From contig CAIPBT010000105.1 in NCBI GenBank assembly GCA_903863375.1, positions 1-64,000 of the forward strand: DNA of 64,000 bases, written 5' to 3'. A program made the position numbers and the translations under genes. Of this stretch, positions 1-11,151 are shown piece by piece. A model generated the notes under the pieces. It had not been told where the DNA came from, did no database searches, and was given only the letters and a program-made list of their open reading frames with translations. Each line of letters starts with the position of its first letter. Within the stretch, counting starts at the first letter, position 1. This DNA comes from an uncultured Ferrovum sp. GTDB lineage: Bacteria > Pseudomonadota > Gammaproteobacteria > Burkholderiales > Ferrovaceae.

Positions 1-725
1 CCATAGCCGTTTTCGCCGTGAGAAATCAGCGCCAGCACCGGGCTCAGCACCCCCGGCACCGGTTGCGCTGAGGCCGGATCGCTGCAGGCTGTCGATCCGG
101 CTATCGCTGGCGCCACCAGGGTGCTGCCTGCCCCAAGACCATTGCACACCAGCAGGCCGCCAAGCAGGCCACTGCCGGCTTCGCGCACCGCGTACGGCTG
201 GGTGGCGGTATCCACTACCACATAACTCAGCCGCCATAACCAGCCGTCGTTGGCAGCGTCCTCCGGCAGGCCAAGGTCTAGCCATGGCACCACGCCGTGC
301 AGCACGGTCTGCTGGCCCAGGACGGGATTGAGCGACGCCAGGCTGGTGCTGTGCGACAGCGCAAGGCCGCCCACGCTGGTCAGGGAACAGGCACCAACGC
401 CCGTGGCGGCGCTGGCGCGGGCTTCATGGCCATAACCGGCTGTTCCGGGCAGGGCCCCCGGATCGGCCGGACACGGCAGATAGCCATGCTGGCCAACGTA
501 ATACACTAGGGCGGCACGCACGCCCTGCTGGCGCTGACGGGTGGCAGACAGGCGGCTGTTGGCGCTCTGGGTGGCGATCAGTGGCAGCAGCGCCCCCACG
601 ATCAGCGCGATGATGCCGAGCACCACGGCGATCTCGACCAGGGTGAAGCCGGTCTTGAGCCGGGCGGGCCTGGGTTGCCTCAGCCGCGCCGGTTGCGCAT
701 GATGCGCTGCTTTTCCCGCTGCCAT
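1..725 (-). CDS. Type IV prepilin/pseudopilin-like protein (3' end off window)
   Basis: Frame open from ATG at 725 to the left edge (absent from ORF track because it has no stop in window). Reads ...[29 protein letters not shown]..., a classic prepilin cleavage motif (G|FTLVE) plus hydrophobic helix; ends ...[10 protein letters not shown]. Confidence 0.85.
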   Translation of the reverse strand, partial: MAAGKAAHHAQPARLRQPRPARLKTGFTLVEIAVVLGIIALIVGALLPLIATQSANSRLSATRQRQQGVRAALVYYVGQHGYLPCPADPGALPGTAGYGHEARASAATGVGACSLTSVGGLALSHSTSLASLNPVLGQQTVLHGVVPWLDLGLPEDAANDGWLWRLSYVVVDTATQPYAVREAGSGLLGGLLVCNGLGAGSTLVAPAIAGSTACSDPASAQPVPGVLSPVLALISHGENGY

Positions 726-1129
726 TCGCGTTCCCGTTCCGTGTCGCGCTTGTCGTGCTGTTTCTTGCCTTTTGCCAGGCCAATCGCCAGCTTGACCCGT
801 CCGCGTGTGTAGTGCAGGTCCAGTGGTACCAGAGTGTAGCCGGCGCGCTCCACCTGACCAATCAATTTACCGATTTCCGCCTCATGCATCAGCAGCTTGC
901 GGGTGCGCACCGGGTCGGGATGGATGTGCGTGGAGGCGGTCGGCAAGGGGCTGATGTGCGAACCGATCAGCACCAGTTCGCCTTCCAGCACCACCACATA
1001 GGCTTCCTTCAGCTGGGCCCGGCCGGCGCGGATGGCCTTGACTTCCCAGCCCTCCAGCACGAGCCCGGCCTCGTGGCGTTCCTCGATGAAATAGTCATGG
1101 AACGCCTTGCGGTTTTCGATGATGCTCAT
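680..1129 (-). CDS. smpB: SsrA-binding protein SmpB
   Basis: [45 protein letters not shown]...KGKKQHDKR, typical SmpB. Confidence 0.97.
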   Translation of the reverse strand: MSIIENRKAFHDYFIEERHEAGLVLEGWEVKAIRAGRAQLKEAYVVVLEGELVLIGSHISPLPTASTHIHPDPVRTRKLLMHEAEIGKLIGQVERAGYTLVPLDLHYTRGRVKLAIGLAKGKKQHDKRDTEREREWQREKQRIMRNRRG

Positions 1130-1242
1130 TGCCGCGTGCGATTTCCTGGATGAATCGTGTATGTTACGGCATTCCGTGAAACGCTTCCCGCATCCCGTTG
1201 GCCCCGCCTGGCCGTGATGGTCGGGAAGCCTGCAGGAGTCGC

Positions 1243-1677
1243 ATGGCACAGGTTCAACAATCCGTGCTGGTGATGCATCGACCAGAGCACATGCGTGCGC
1301 TGGTGGAAGACGTGCCGGCCTATCCTTCCTTCCTGCCCTGGTGTGGCGGCGCCGCCATCCTCGAACAGCAGGGCGCTGTGACCGTCGCGTCAGTAACCAT
1401 CAATTTCCACGGTGTACGGCAGTCGTTCACTACCCGCAATACCCGCACGGCAGACGGCCACATCGAAGTTTCCCTGGTCGATGGACCGTTCCGGCGGCTC
1501 GAAGGCCACTGGACCTTCCACCCCCTCGGCGAAGATGGCTGCAAGGTGGCGCTGGTGCTCGAGTATGAGTTTGCCAACCGCCTGCTGGAGCGGCTGATCG
1601 GTCCCGTGTTCGCCCGGATTGCCGATTCGCTGGTGGATGCATTCGTGGCTCGCGCCGACCAGCTCGCCCGGACCTGA
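1243..1677 (+). CDS. ratA: RatA/Coq10-type START-domain protein
   Basis: [34 protein letters not shown]...; divergent to smpB, the usual ratA context. Confidence 0.9.
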   Translation: MAQVQQSVLVMHRPEHMRALVEDVPAYPSFLPWCGGAAILEQQGAVTVASVTINFHGVRQSFTTRNTRTADGHIEVSLVDGPFRRLEGHWTFHPLGEDGCKVALVLEYEFANRLLERLIGPVFARIADSLVDAFVARADQLART

Positions 1678-1680
1678 CGC

Positions 1681-2031
1681 ATGGCCCCGTCCCCCGGCGC
1701 GGGTTTGCAGGACGCCCGTCGAACGGTGAATCCCGCCGTCGACCAGATCTCTGTGCGGGTCTGCGATGGCAGCAGGGTGCCGGTGCGCGAGTGGACCGTG
1801 CTGTTGCCGGCAGGCGCCACGCTGCAGCAGGCACTGCTTGCCACCGGCGAATGGCCGGCACACGCGCTGCCGGCCCTGACCGGGGTGTTTGGCGTGCAGC
1901 GGACAGCCGATGCCGTGCTGACCGATGGCGACCGGGTTGAAGTCTATCCGCCCCTGATCTGCGATCCGAAGGAGCGCCGCCGCCGCCGCGCCACGGCATC
2001 GACAGGAAGACGGCCCACCGCCTCCCGGTAA
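1681..2031 (+). CDS. RnfH family protein (RatB-like)
   Basis: Directly follows ratA; ...LPAGATLQQALLATGE...VGVF..., ...GDRVEVYPPLICDPKERRRRRA. Confidence 0.85.
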   Translation: MAPSPGAGLQDARRTVNPAVDQISVRVCDGSRVPVREWTVLLPAGATLQQALLATGEWPAHALPALTGVFGVQRTADAVLTDGDRVEVYPPLICDPKERRRRRATASTGRRPTASR

Positions 2032-2055
2032 TTTGTCCCGCCAATCCGACGGCCG

Positions 2056-3729
2056 CTAGCCGCGTTTGGCCAACACCTCAAAGCCGACCCGCTGCCACCC
2101 GTCGCCCTTGCCGACAATCCGGTTCATCTTCACGGTATAGACGGCGTTGCGGGCGGCCAGTGAGAACTGCCGTCCGGTGGAGTACATGCTGGTGTCAATG
2201 ATCAGGGAATCCGGCCGACTGGCCGTGGTGTCCCCGGGGATGAACAGGGCCCAGTGATTTTCGCGGCCCGGCGGAATCGACAGAGGGCTCGCCACATTGA
2301 GGTCGCGCGTTGCGGGCTCAATGCTGACAATCACCGGCGTGGTCGAAATCACCTCGATGCCGACAAAGATTTCACCGGTATCGCGCAGGGCCACCCGTCG
2401 GGCAACCACGCCCACGGTCCAGCGGCGACTGCCCGGCAGCCGCAGGCCGAGCAAGGTGCCGGATCGCAGCCCGGTCTCGGTGTTGGCCGGGATGATCGTG
2501 CCGAAGCCAGTGACGCTGCGGTCGAAGATCAGCCAGCGCTCAGCCCCGGACTGCTCGCCGGTCTTGTTGGCCGCCAGCCGCTCGCGGGTGCGTTCGGTGA
2601 CAAAACCGTAGATTTTCAGATCCAGCTCTTCGGCCGGCGTGAGGGTGCCGCCGGCCGGGCGGGTGGGGTCCGGACCTGCCACGTCCCGTCGCGAGGCGCG
2701 ACAGAATTCCGGCAATCCACGTACCACCTCGAGGTGCTGGTTTTCGACCCGCTCCCGTCGATGGCCGCGCTGTTCCTGGCCAATCCAGGAAATCGACCAC
2801 GCGCGCTCGAGGCGGTCCAGCAACTCGCTGAAATCAACACCGTTGAAGCCGGCACTCAGGCCGAGCAACCCAGACATCTCACCCGAACGCAGCGACGTTT
2901 TCAGGCGATCGGCCTGCACACAGACCAGTTCGGTATCGATGAAGCGGATCGAGTCGCCGTGGGGCTGCTGCATCACCCGAACCGGACCAACCGCAGAGGC
3001 AAGGTCGAACTGGTAGCGGTAGCGCGCCTCGACGAAGGCTTTCGTGATCATGTCCAGGCTGACCCAGTCGCCCAGCCAGTTGTCGGCAATCTCGATCTGG
3101 CGCGGGTTCAGTCCACTGCCATTCAGCGTATCGAGCATCAGCAGGCGGGCATACACCGCCTCGCACGTCGTCTCGATCCGTTCCGGCTGGGTATACAGGA
3201 CAACGGTGCGGCGCTCGAGGCCAGCTTCCTCGATGTAGGCATACACCTTGTGCACCAGGTGCCAGGTTCGCCCGTCGAGTAGGCGCGCCCGAAAAAATTC
3301 CAGCTTGGCGATCGCGCCGGCATGAAACAGCAGACGGCTGGAGATGGTGGCGAGATGGCTGTCGGTGGCACTGTCGTGGTCACCGTCCTTGTGGGCCATC
3401 AGGAATTTTTCGTAACCCCGGGCGAACTGGCGGTGCGCCCCTTCGAGGGCACTCCAGCCATCCTCGCTGGCAGGGCTTCCCGGGGCACGCTGCAGGCACT
3501 CGATCCGGAATTCCTGCAGCAGGTCCTGGCAACCATCGTCGGCAGTCATCAGCGCCTGCCGGCGCGCGTCACTGGCATCTTCCGGGGACTGGTTGAAGGC
3601 AAGTACCAGACGAGCCACTTCGTCAACCGCCGCCCGGTTGTCCTCGGGTTCTGGCGCACTGCGATCAGTGGGGCGCATCAGGTCACCCAGCCGCCGCGCA
3701 AGGGTCCAACTGCCGCGTTCCCGGGTCAT
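2056..3729 (-). CDS. Hypothetical protein, possible PilZ-like C-terminal domain
   Basis: 557-aa ORF, stop overlaps the start region of the upstream FimV-like gene; C-terminus RRWTVGVVARRVALRDTGEIFVGIEVIS. Confidence 0.65.
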   Translation of the reverse strand: MTRERGSWTLARRLGDLMRPTDRSAPEPEDNRAAVDEVARLVLAFNQSPEDASDARRQALMTADDGCQDLLQEFRIECLQRAPGSPASEDGWSALEGAHRQFARGYEKFLMAHKDGDHDSATDSHLATISSRLLFHAGAIAKLEFFRARLLDGRTWHLVHKVYAYIEEAGLERRTVVLYTQPERIETTCEAVYARLLMLDTLNGSGLNPRQIEIADNWLGDWVSLDMITKAFVEARYRYQFDLASAVGPVRVMQQPHGDSIRFIDTELVCVQADRLKTSLRSGEMSGLLGLSAGFNGVDFSELLDRLERAWSISWIGQEQRGHRRERVENQHLEVVRGLPEFCRASRRDVAGPDPTRPAGGTLTPAEELDLKIYGFVTERTRERLAANKTGEQSGAERWLIFDRSVTGFGTIIPANTETGLRSGTLLGLRLPGSRRWTVGVVARRVALRDTGEIFVGIEVISTTPVIVSIEPATRDLNVASPLSIPPGRENHWALFIPGDTTASRPDSLIIDTSMYSTGRQFSLAARNAVYTVKMNRIVGKGDGWQRVGFEVLAKRG

Positions 3730-5738
3730 CGCTGGGCTCCTCCGGGCTGGGGCCGTCCCGCGGGTGCCGAGGCTGCCGCCCCAAGATCGGCATCAAACTC
3801 GGACATCAGGGTGTTATGCAGGTCCTGTGCCAGGGCCTGCGGCACGAAATCCAGTTCCGGACTCAGCCAGGTCGTGCCGTCCGGCAAGACTTCCACCGTC
3901 CGCGATCCCGCCGGCCCTTTGAAATCCTCACGTCCGGGATCGAGCTGGCGGCCGACCGCCAGAATTTCGGGAATGTAGCGGCTGCCAGCGAAATGTTTGC
4001 GGAAGCGTTCCAGCAGCAGGGCGAACGGGCTGACCGCTTCGCGTTGGCGATGCACTTCAAACAACGCGAGCCACGGCCGCACATCGCCGGCGCATTTGCC
4101 CTGGATGGCGGTTTCCAGCAGTTCCTGCGCCCGGTCCGGATCGCCGTGATCGACGTAGAGTCTGGCGCCGTTCACCACGGATTCGGCGTCGTCCAGATGG
4201 ATCAGGCCGGCCCCCAGTTCCGGAAAGCGGGATGCCAGATAGGCGGTCCGGGCGGCCTGTGCATCGTCAAGGTCGGTATCGCCGTCGGCTGCGGCCGGGG
4301 TGCCAGACGTCCGTCCGCCACCAGCCCCCGGGTGTTCGGCAGGGGTCACGGGATGCACGCGGTTGCCGCGCATGAATGACTCGCTGGCGGTCTTGCCGTG
4401 GCCGGTCGCCACCGGGCGTGCGGCCGGACCGCGCTCCAGACGGTCGTCTGTGCCCGAAGCTGACCGGGTCGAGGCTCGTCCCGGACTGCGCAGGGCCGGG
4501 TTGCCGGTATCCGCCAGCAGGGCTGCGGCCAGATCCTGATCCATGAGGGCACCCTTGTCGGCACGCCGGTTGCCCGGGCGCCGGTGCCAGATCAACAGCA
4601 GGCCGGCCGCCAGCATCGCTAGCGCTGTTGCGCCGGTGGCCCAAAGCAGAAGTCCTGCCGCGTCGGTGCTGCCGGTGTGCGGTTGCAGGCTCGGCAGGGC
4701 TTTGACCGACGCGCTGCCGGCACCACCCGCCGGCACCGTCGCCGCGACGGCGCTGGCGGCAGCTGGCAGGCTATCGCCAGTGGCCGGAGCCGGGCTGCTG
4801 CTCGTGCCGTTGGTGGAAATGCTTGATCCGTTGCCGGTTGCCGGTGGCAGCGCGGCCTGGTTGTGCAACTGGCCGGTGAGTGCTCCGATCTGCCCTTGCA
4901 GGGTGGCCACACGGTTGACCGGATCATCATCGGTCAGCATCAGCGCGCGCAGTTCGCGCAATTGTTCGCGCTGGGCAGTCAGTTCGTTGGTGACGTTGCC
5001 GGTCGGGTCAAAGTTCGGATCAAGCCTGAGCAGCACCAGACCGGAACGCGGTGCGGCCAGGGCAGCGTGGGTGCCTGTCGACGTGGGCAGGCCATCCTGC
5101 GGGATGTCCAGCCGCAGCTGCGGTCCGTGACCGGGCCGTTCATCCCGGCCCGGGTGCGGCCCTGCGGTGCGCCCCGAACCCGGCGGCAGTTTGCGTGAGC
5201 GCACCGGGCCTGCCGCAGCCGCGGCAGCCGCTGTCCTGGCCGTGTTGGGGTGGCCACCGCGGGCAGGAAATCCGCTTTTACCGCTCGATTCATTGGCCGG
5301 GTCCGACGCCGCAGCAACCACCGGTGGAGCTACCGGTCCTGCCGCTGCGTTGGCCGGGTTGGGGTCGATCAGTAAGGCATATTCCCGCATCAGTGCCGTG
5401 CCGTTGCAGTCCAGCCGAATGCGCAGGGTGGCGAAGGGCTCGGTGACCGGCCGCTGTGAATCGATCACCAGGATCTTGCGAATGCCTTCCACAATCCGCA
5501 GCCGCAGCCCGAGGTTGGCCGTCCCGTCGTTGGCCGGCATCAGCATCACGCACTGCTCGTCCACCGTTTCTTCCGGGGTGGCGCGCAGATTGATCTCGAC
5601 GTGCAGCGGCGCGCCGAGGTAACTGCGCACGATCGCATCCCCCAGCCCCATCGCCCCGACCGGGCGGGAAGTCAGCAACAGCAGGAAGACAGGAACCAGA
5701 CCCAGGCACTGCAGGAAGTGCCGCTTCATTGTGCGCAT
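3726..5738 (-). CDS. FimV-like protein
   Basis: Signal peptide then AMGLGDAIVRSYLGAPLHVEINL (FimV N-terminal motif), TM segment, C-terminal TPR-like region. Confidence 0.8.
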   Translation of the reverse strand: MRTMKRHFLQCLGLVPVFLLLLTSRPVGAMGLGDAIVRSYLGAPLHVEINLRATPEETVDEQCVMLMPANDGTANLGLRLRIVEGIRKILVIDSQRPVTEPFATLRIRLDCNGTALMREYALLIDPNPANAAAGPVAPPVVAAASDPANESSGKSGFPARGGHPNTARTAAAAAAAGPVRSRKLPPGSGRTAGPHPGRDERPGHGPQLRLDIPQDGLPTSTGTHAALAAPRSGLVLLRLDPNFDPTGNVTNELTAQREQLRELRALMLTDDDPVNRVATLQGQIGALTGQLHNQAALPPATGNGSSISTNGTSSSPAPATGDSLPAAASAVAATVPAGGAGSASVKALPSLQPHTGSTDAAGLLLWATGATALAMLAAGLLLIWHRRPGNRRADKGALMDQDLAAALLADTGNPALRSPGRASTRSASGTDDRLERGPAARPVATGHGKTASESFMRGNRVHPVTPAEHPGAGGGRTSGTPAAADGDTDLDDAQAARTAYLASRFPELGAGLIHLDDAESVVNGARLYVDHGDPDRAQELLETAIQGKCAGDVRPWLALFEVHRQREAVSPFALLLERFRKHFAGSRYIPEILAVGRQLDPGREDFKGPAGSRTVEVLPDGTTWLSPELDFVPQALAQDLHNTLMSEFDADLGAAASAPAGRPQPGGAQR

Positions 5739-6328
5739 TCACCCGGCAGAAGTTGTTGCAGTTCGGCGATACGTGCACTGCGCTGCTGGTCGTCCAGGTA
5801 CTGGCGCTCACCTTGCGCGTCGACGGTGAACAGGCGGTTGTCGCTGTTCAGCGCCTGCAGTTCGGCCTGGCCGCGGGTGCAGTTTTCCTTGCGCGAGCGC
5901 GCCGCAGCCGCGTCCTCCACGCCAAGGGTCGATCCTGGTTTCAGTCCCGAGCCCTTGCTGTCCTTAGCAGTCGGTTCCTTGCCGGATGCCGGGCGCGCGT
6001 CGCGTCCGCCTGCCGGGGTGGCCGCTTCATCGCCGCCAGCGCTGCCCGCCGGCGCCTTGGGCCGCACGGTCGCCGGCACGCCAACCACCTGCGCCTTCGA
6101 ACCGTCAGTCGGCGGAACGTCGGAATAGTGGGTGCGACCGCTTGCGTCCACCCATTTGTAGACCTCGGCCGAAGCCCCACCGGGCGCCCAGCACACCACG
6201 GTAAGGCAGAGGACAACCACTCTGGAATGTGCGAACACGGCTGATATCACCCCTTGGGTCGTCGGTGGCTGAGAGCCCGCGACCAGGGCGGGCAGGCCAC
6301 AATGACCCCTTGTAAGAATTCTCATCAT
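5726..6328 (-). CDS. DUF4124 domain-containing protein
   Basis: EVYKWVDASGRTHYSDVPP motif after a signal peptide; start chosen at the Met-Met-Arg-Ile site. Confidence 0.75.
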   Translation of the reverse strand: MMRILTRGHCGLPALVAGSQPPTTQGVISAVFAHSRVVVLCLTVVCWAPGGASAEVYKWVDASGRTHYSDVPPTDGSKAQVVGVPATVRPKAPAGSAGGDEAATPAGGRDARPASGKEPTAKDSKGSGLKPGSTLGVEDAAAARSRKENCTRGQAELQALNSDNRLFTVDAQGERQYLDDQQRSARIAELQQLLPGECAQ

Positions 6329-6421
6329 CCCAAAGGCGACAAGGCATTGCAAACGATTCGATGATTTAGCTTGAAATATGCGGCGGCCGGCGCGGTCTGG
6401 TGGCGGTGCCTGCCGGCGCGT

Positions 6422-6450
6422 TTGGGCGGCGGGCTCACCTTGCGTATAAT
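6422..6450 (+). promoter_or_regulatory. Putative sigma70 promoter of guaBA
   Basis: TTGGGC (6422-6427), 17-bp spacer, TATAAT (6445-6450), 28 bp before guaB ATG. Confidence 0.65.
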
Positions 6451-6477
6451 GCGGTTTTGCAAGGGAGAGTCCCATCC

Positions 6478-7938
6478 ATGCGCGTCGTTGAAAAAGCGCT
6501 CACCTTTGATGATGTCCTGCTGGTTCCGGCGCACTCTACGGTGCTGCCCCGGGATGTCTCGCTGGCGACCCGTCTGTCCCGCCGCATCCGCCTGCAGTTG
6601 CCGCTGCTGTCCTCTGCCATGGACACGGTGACAGAATCCCGTCTGGCGATTGCCCTGGCTCAGGAAGGCGGCATCGGCATCATCCACAAGAACATGACGG
6701 CGCGCCAACAGGCAGCCGAAGTCGCCAAGGTCAAACGCTTTGAATCGGGTGTGGTGAAGGATCCGATCACGGTGCACCCAGACATGAGCGTGCGCGAGGT
6801 GATGGCCCTGACGCGCCAGCACCGCATCTCGGGTCTGCCGGTGGTGGAGCACGGTGTGGTGGTTGGCATCGTCACCAACCGCGACCTGCGCTTTGAACGC
6901 AATCTCGAGCAGCCGGTAAAGGACATCATGACCCCGCGCGACCGCCTGGTGGTGGTCCGGGAAGGCGCCACCCGGGACGAGGCGATGGGGCTGATGCACA
7001 GCCACCGGCTGGAGCGCGTGCTGGTGATCAACGATGCCTTCGAACTGCGCGGCCTGGTCACCGTCAAGGACATCCTCAAATCCAGCGAGCACCCCAGCGC
7101 GGCCAAGGACGGCCTGGGCCGGCTGTTGGTCGGAGCGGCGGTTGGCGTGGGTGAGGGTACGGAAGAACGGGTGGCCCTGCTGGTCGAAGCCGGCGTGGAT
7201 GCCATTGTGGTCGATACCGCGCATGGTCATTCCCAGGGCGTGCTCGATCGCGTGCGTTGGGTGAAGCGCAACTTCCCGGCTGTCGACGTGATTGGCGGCA
7301 ACGTGGCAACCGCTGCGGGAGCGCGTGCGCTGGTGGATCATGGTGCCGATGGCATCAAGGTGGGCATCGGTCCGGGGTCGATCTGCACCACCCGCATCGT
7401 GGCGGGGGTGGGAGTGCCGCAGATCAGCGCCGTGCACAACGTGTCGACCGCCCTGCAGGGCAGCGGGGTACCCTGCATTGCCGATGGTGGCATCCGCTAT
7501 TCCGGCGACATTGCCAAGGCCCTGGCCGCCGGTGCCGACTCCGTGATGGTCGGTGGCCTGTTCGCCGGCACCGAAGAGGCGCCTGGCGAAATCGAGCTGT
7601 TCCAGGGGCGCTCGTACAAGTCCTACCGCGGCATGGGTTCGCTGGGTGCCATGCAACAGGGCTCGAGCGACCGCTACTTCCAGGAAAACGAGGGGCAGGC
7701 CGACAAGCTAGTGCCGGAAGGCGTGGAGGGGCGCGTTCCCTACAAGGGACCGGTCACGGCGGTGATCCATCAGCTGATGGGCGGCGTACGTGCCAGCATG
7801 GGCTATCTGGGTTGCGAAAGCATTGAAGCCACCCATGCCCGCGCCGAGTTTGTCCAGATTTCCAACGCCGGCATGCGCGAATCGCACGTCCACGACGTCC
7901 AGATCACCAAGGAAGCCCCCAATTACCATGTCGACTGA
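6478..7938 (+). CDS. guaB: IMP dehydrogenase
   Basis: [20 protein letters not shown]...; CBS domains; [20 protein letters not shown] active-site loop. Confidence 0.98.
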   Translation: MRVVEKALTFDDVLLVPAHSTVLPRDVSLATRLSRRIRLQLPLLSSAMDTVTESRLAIALAQEGGIGIIHKNMTARQQAAEVAKVKRFESGVVKDPITVHPDMSVREVMALTRQHRISGLPVVEHGVVVGIVTNRDLRFERNLEQPVKDIMTPRDRLVVVREGATRDEAMGLMHSHRLERVLVINDAFELRGLVTVKDILKSSEHPSAAKDGLGRLLVGAAVGVGEGTEERVALLVEAGVDAIVVDTAHGHSQGVLDRVRWVKRNFPAVDVIGGNVATAAGARALVDHGADGIKVGIGPGSICTTRIVAGVGVPQISAVHNVSTALQGSGVPCIADGGIRYSGDIAKALAAGADSVMVGGLFAGTEEAPGEIELFQGRSYKSYRGMGSLGAMQQGSSDRYFQENEGQADKLVPEGVEGRVPYKGPVTAVIHQLMGGVRASMGYLGCESIEATHARAEFVQISNAGMRESHVHDVQITKEAPNYHVD

Positions 7939-9508
7939 GGTCGCCCCCAAGCCCCGTGTCCTGATCCTGGATTTTGGTGCCCAATACGCCCAACTGATTG
8001 CCCGACGCGTCCGCGAGGCCGGTGTTTACTGCGAACTGCATTCCTGGGATGTGGACGCTGCCTTCGTGCAGCAGTTCGGTGCCGATGGCGTGATCCTGAG
8101 CGGTGGCCCGGAGTCGGTCACCGCGGCCGATTCGCCCCGGGCACCCCAGACGGTGTTCGCGCTCGGCGTGCCTGTGCTCGGCATCTGCTACGGCATGCAG
8201 ACCATGGCCGCCCAGCTGGGCGGGACAGTAGAGGCCTCCGGCGTGCGCGAGTTCGGTCATGCCGAAATCCGTGCCCGCGGTCATTCGGCACTGTTCCGGG
8301 ACATCCAGGATCGCGCGAACGCCGAGGGTCATGGCCTGCTGGATGTCTGGATGAGTCATGGCGACAAGGTGACCACCCTGCCGCCCGGCTTCAAGGTGAT
8401 CGCCAGCAACCCGTCCACGCCCATCGCGGCGATGGCCGATGAGGAGCGGCGGTTCTATGGCGTGCAGTTCCACCCGGAAGTGACGCACACCGTGCTCGGC
8501 CAGGCTATTCTGGAACGCTTCGTGCGCGGTATCTGTGGCCTCTCGGCGAGCTGGAGCATGCCGGGTTTCCTTGAGCGCGAGATTCCGCGCATCCGCGCGC
8601 TGGTCGGTAAGGAGCAAGTCATCCTGGGTCTGTCCGGCGGGGTGGATTCGTCCGTGGCGGCGGCCCTGATCCACCGTGCCATCGGCGACCAGCTGGTCTG
8701 TGTGTTTGTCGACCATGGCCTGCTGCGACTGCACGAGTCGGAAGAAGTAATGGCCACCTTCAGCGGCAATTTCGGCATGCAGGTGATTCGGGTCGACGCC
8801 CGGGCGGCCTTCTTTCACCACCTGAGCGGGGTGTCCGACCCCGAAGCCAAGCGCAAGATCATCGGCCGTGAATTCGTCGAGGTGTTCCAGCGCGAGGCGC
8901 GCAAGCTGCCGGATGCGCGCTGGCTGGCGCAGGGCACCATCTATCCGGACGTCATCGAGTCGGCAGGTGCCAAGTCGAAGAAGGCGCACAACATCAAGTC
9001 GCACCACAATGTCGGCGGGCTGCCCGACACGCTCAACCTGAAGCTGCTCGAGCCGCTGCGCGACCTGTTTAAGGATGAGGTGCGGGCGCTGGGCCTGGAA
9101 CTGGGACTGCCGCGCGAGATGATCTTCCGCCATCCCTTCCCGGGCCCCGGCCTTGGGGTGCGGGTGCTCGGCGAGGTCAAGGCCGACTACGTCAGCCTGC
9201 TGCAGCGGGCGGATGCCATCTTCATCGAGGAGCTGCGCGCCGCCGGCTGGTACGACAAGGTGGCACAGGCCTTCACGGTGTTCCTGCCGGTGCGCTCGGT
9301 GGGCGTGATGGGCGATGGGCGCACGTATGAATTCGTGGTGTCGCTGCGCGCCGTCGAGACCACCGATTTCATGACCGCGCGCTGGGCGCATCTGCCTTAC
9401 GAACTGCTCGGCAAGGTCTCGAACCGCATCATCAACGAGGTACGCGGCATCAACCGGGTGGTGTACGACATTTCGGGCAAGCCGCCCGCTACCATCGAGT
9501 GGGAATGA
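7928..9508 (+). CDS. guaA: GMP synthase (glutamine-hydrolysing)
   Basis: [30 protein letters not shown]..., [14 protein letters not shown]-terminal PPATIEWE; overlaps guaB end by 11 bp. Confidence 0.98.
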   Translation: MSTEVAPKPRVLILDFGAQYAQLIARRVREAGVYCELHSWDVDAAFVQQFGADGVILSGGPESVTAADSPRAPQTVFALGVPVLGICYGMQTMAAQLGGTVEASGVREFGHAEIRARGHSALFRDIQDRANAEGHGLLDVWMSHGDKVTTLPPGFKVIASNPSTPIAAMADEERRFYGVQFHPEVTHTVLGQAILERFVRGICGLSASWSMPGFLEREIPRIRALVGKEQVILGLSGGVDSSVAAALIHRAIGDQLVCVFVDHGLLRLHESEEVMATFSGNFGMQVIRVDARAAFFHHLSGVSDPEAKRKIIGREFVEVFQREARKLPDARWLAQGTIYPDVIESAGAKSKKAHNIKSHHNVGGLPDTLNLKLLEPLRDLFKDEVRALGLELGLPREMIFRHPFPGPGLGVRVLGEVKADYVSLLQRADAIFIEELRAAGWYDKVAQAFTVFLPVRSVGVMGDGRTYEFVVSLRAVETTDFMTARWAHLPYELLGKVSNRIINEVRGINRVVYDISGKPPATIEWE

Positions 9509-9652
9509 GCCAAGATCGTCCCATGGTGTTTCCGGCCATCCCAGAACAATCCGATTTCGCATTGGGAACAAGGACTTAGCGTCCAAAGGCGTCCCACCCG
9601 ATCCAGCGCCGTCCCAGGCGTCCTGACGGTTGATTTGATGGTATCCGAGCAC

Positions 9653-11143
9653 CTACGCTTGCAGGCCTGCGGCGATACCGTCAGACCCCATGACGGTATC
9701 CCGGTCCTGCGACATCAGCGAACGATTCGAACTTGAAGACCGGGTGGGCAACGTCTGCCGTTTTCGGCGAGTGATCGGGCACCGCCAGCACGCGCCGATT
9801 CGGAGCGGGAGGGTTGCGCCAACCGGGGCATGCGCGGGCGCGGGCATGGGTGCGTAGAGGTCGTGACGCGTCAGCGGCAACGATGTTTCGACACCGCGCC
9901 GTGAAGCCAGTATTTGGTAGATGCCTGTGCCACCGGCTTCGAATTCCAGCGCGCACGCGGCCATGTACAGGCGCCAGACGCGGTACGTGGGCTCGTCCAC
10001 CTCGGCCAGCGCCGCGTCGCGGTTCGCTTCCAGGCGCTGCACCCAATGCCGCAGCGTCAGCGCGTAGTGCCGCCGCAGGGCCTCGACATCCTGGATCTCG
10101 AAGCCCGCGCGCTCCATGCCGAGCTGGATGTTGCTGACGCAGTCGAACTCGCCGTCCGGGAACACATAGCGGTTGATGAACTCGGTGGCGACCGTGCGGT
10201 TCCAGCCCTCCTCGTCGTGCGTGATGCCGTGGTTCAGGAACAGGCCGCCCGGGCGCAGCACGCGCTGGACGGCCGCCAGGTAGGTCGGCATGTTGGCCAG
10301 ACCCACATGCTCGAACATGCCGACGCTGGCCACCTTGTCGTAGACGGCATCGCCTTGCAGGTCACGGTAGTCGCGCAACTCGACCGTCACCAGCGCTTGC
10401 AGACCTTCGTCGGCGATGCGTTGCTGCGCAAAGTCATGCTGGGCCTTGCTGAGTGTGATGCCGTGCGCCCGCACGCCGTGGTGCCTTGCGGCCCAGCAAA
10501 CCAGGGCGCCCCAACCACAGCCGATGTCGAGCAGGCGCTCACCACGTTGCAGGCGCAACTTGCGGCAGATGTGCTCGAGCTTGTTCCGCTGTGCCTGGTC
10601 CAGCGTGTCGTCGGGCGTCTCGAAGTAGGCGCACGAGTAGACCCGCTCGGCGTCGAGCCAAAGCGCGTAGAACGCGTTCGATACGTCGTAGTGGAATGCG
10701 ATGGCCTGACTATCAGAGTGCCGCGTGTGTTGCCTGGAAAAGCGCTGTGCGAGCCGTGTCAGCAGGGTTCCGGCATTCGACGCTTCTATGCGCGATGGCA
10801 GGCGCCATGCATCCAGGAGCATTGCCAGCTTGTCACGCCACGGCAGAGCCAGCCCCTCGAAGTGGCCTTTCAGCGCGAGCGCGCTGTAGAGATCACCTTC
10901 GACGTCGATCTGCCCACGAAAGTAGGCGTCGGCCAGCAACATCGGGCCGCGCGTGGTGACAAGGCTGCGCAACAGCATCGGGTCACGCAGCACAAGCGTG
11001 AACGCCGGCGGCCCCTGACCCACGCTGTGGGAGCTGTCATTCCAAAGTCGCAGATCGGCACCGCCGGTGAAGCCGTGCAGCAGCCGCTTCAGGATGCGCA
11101 TCGCCGCATCGGCTTGCGCGTTCTGAACAACGGCAAGTGACAT
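9653..11143 (-). CDS. cfa: Cyclopropane-fatty-acyl-phospholipid synthase
   Basis: MSLAVVQNAQADAAMRILKRLLHG...; RLLDIGCGWGALVCWAA; FHYDVSNAFYALWLD. Confidence 0.93.
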   Translation of the reverse strand: MSLAVVQNAQADAAMRILKRLLHGFTGGADLRLWNDSSHSVGQGPPAFTLVLRDPMLLRSLVTTRGPMLLADAYFRGQIDVEGDLYSALALKGHFEGLALPWRDKLAMLLDAWRLPSRIEASNAGTLLTRLAQRFSRQHTRHSDSQAIAFHYDVSNAFYALWLDAERVYSCAYFETPDDTLDQAQRNKLEHICRKLRLQRGERLLDIGCGWGALVCWAARHHGVRAHGITLSKAQHDFAQQRIADEGLQALVTVELRDYRDLQGDAVYDKVASVGMFEHVGLANMPTYLAAVQRVLRPGGLFLNHGITHDEEGWNRTVATEFINRYVFPDGEFDCVSNIQLGMERAGFEIQDVEALRRHYALTLRHWVQRLEANRDAALAEVDEPTYRVWRLYMAACALEFEAGGTGIYQILASRRGVETSLPLTRHDLYAPMPAPAHAPVGATLPLRIGACWRCPITRRKRQTLPTRSSSSNRSLMSQDRDTVMGSDGIAAGLQA

Positions 11144-11151
11144 GAATCGAC

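Noticed and set aside
7904-9652. 582-aa minus-strand ORF opposite guaA
   Set aside because: Shadow ORF of a high-GC gene; no recognisable domain and fully antisense to guaA.
9509-9652. Integrase or tRNA gene next to guaA
   Set aside because: No recombinase motif or tRNA cloverleaf could be found in this short interval or elsewhere in the island.
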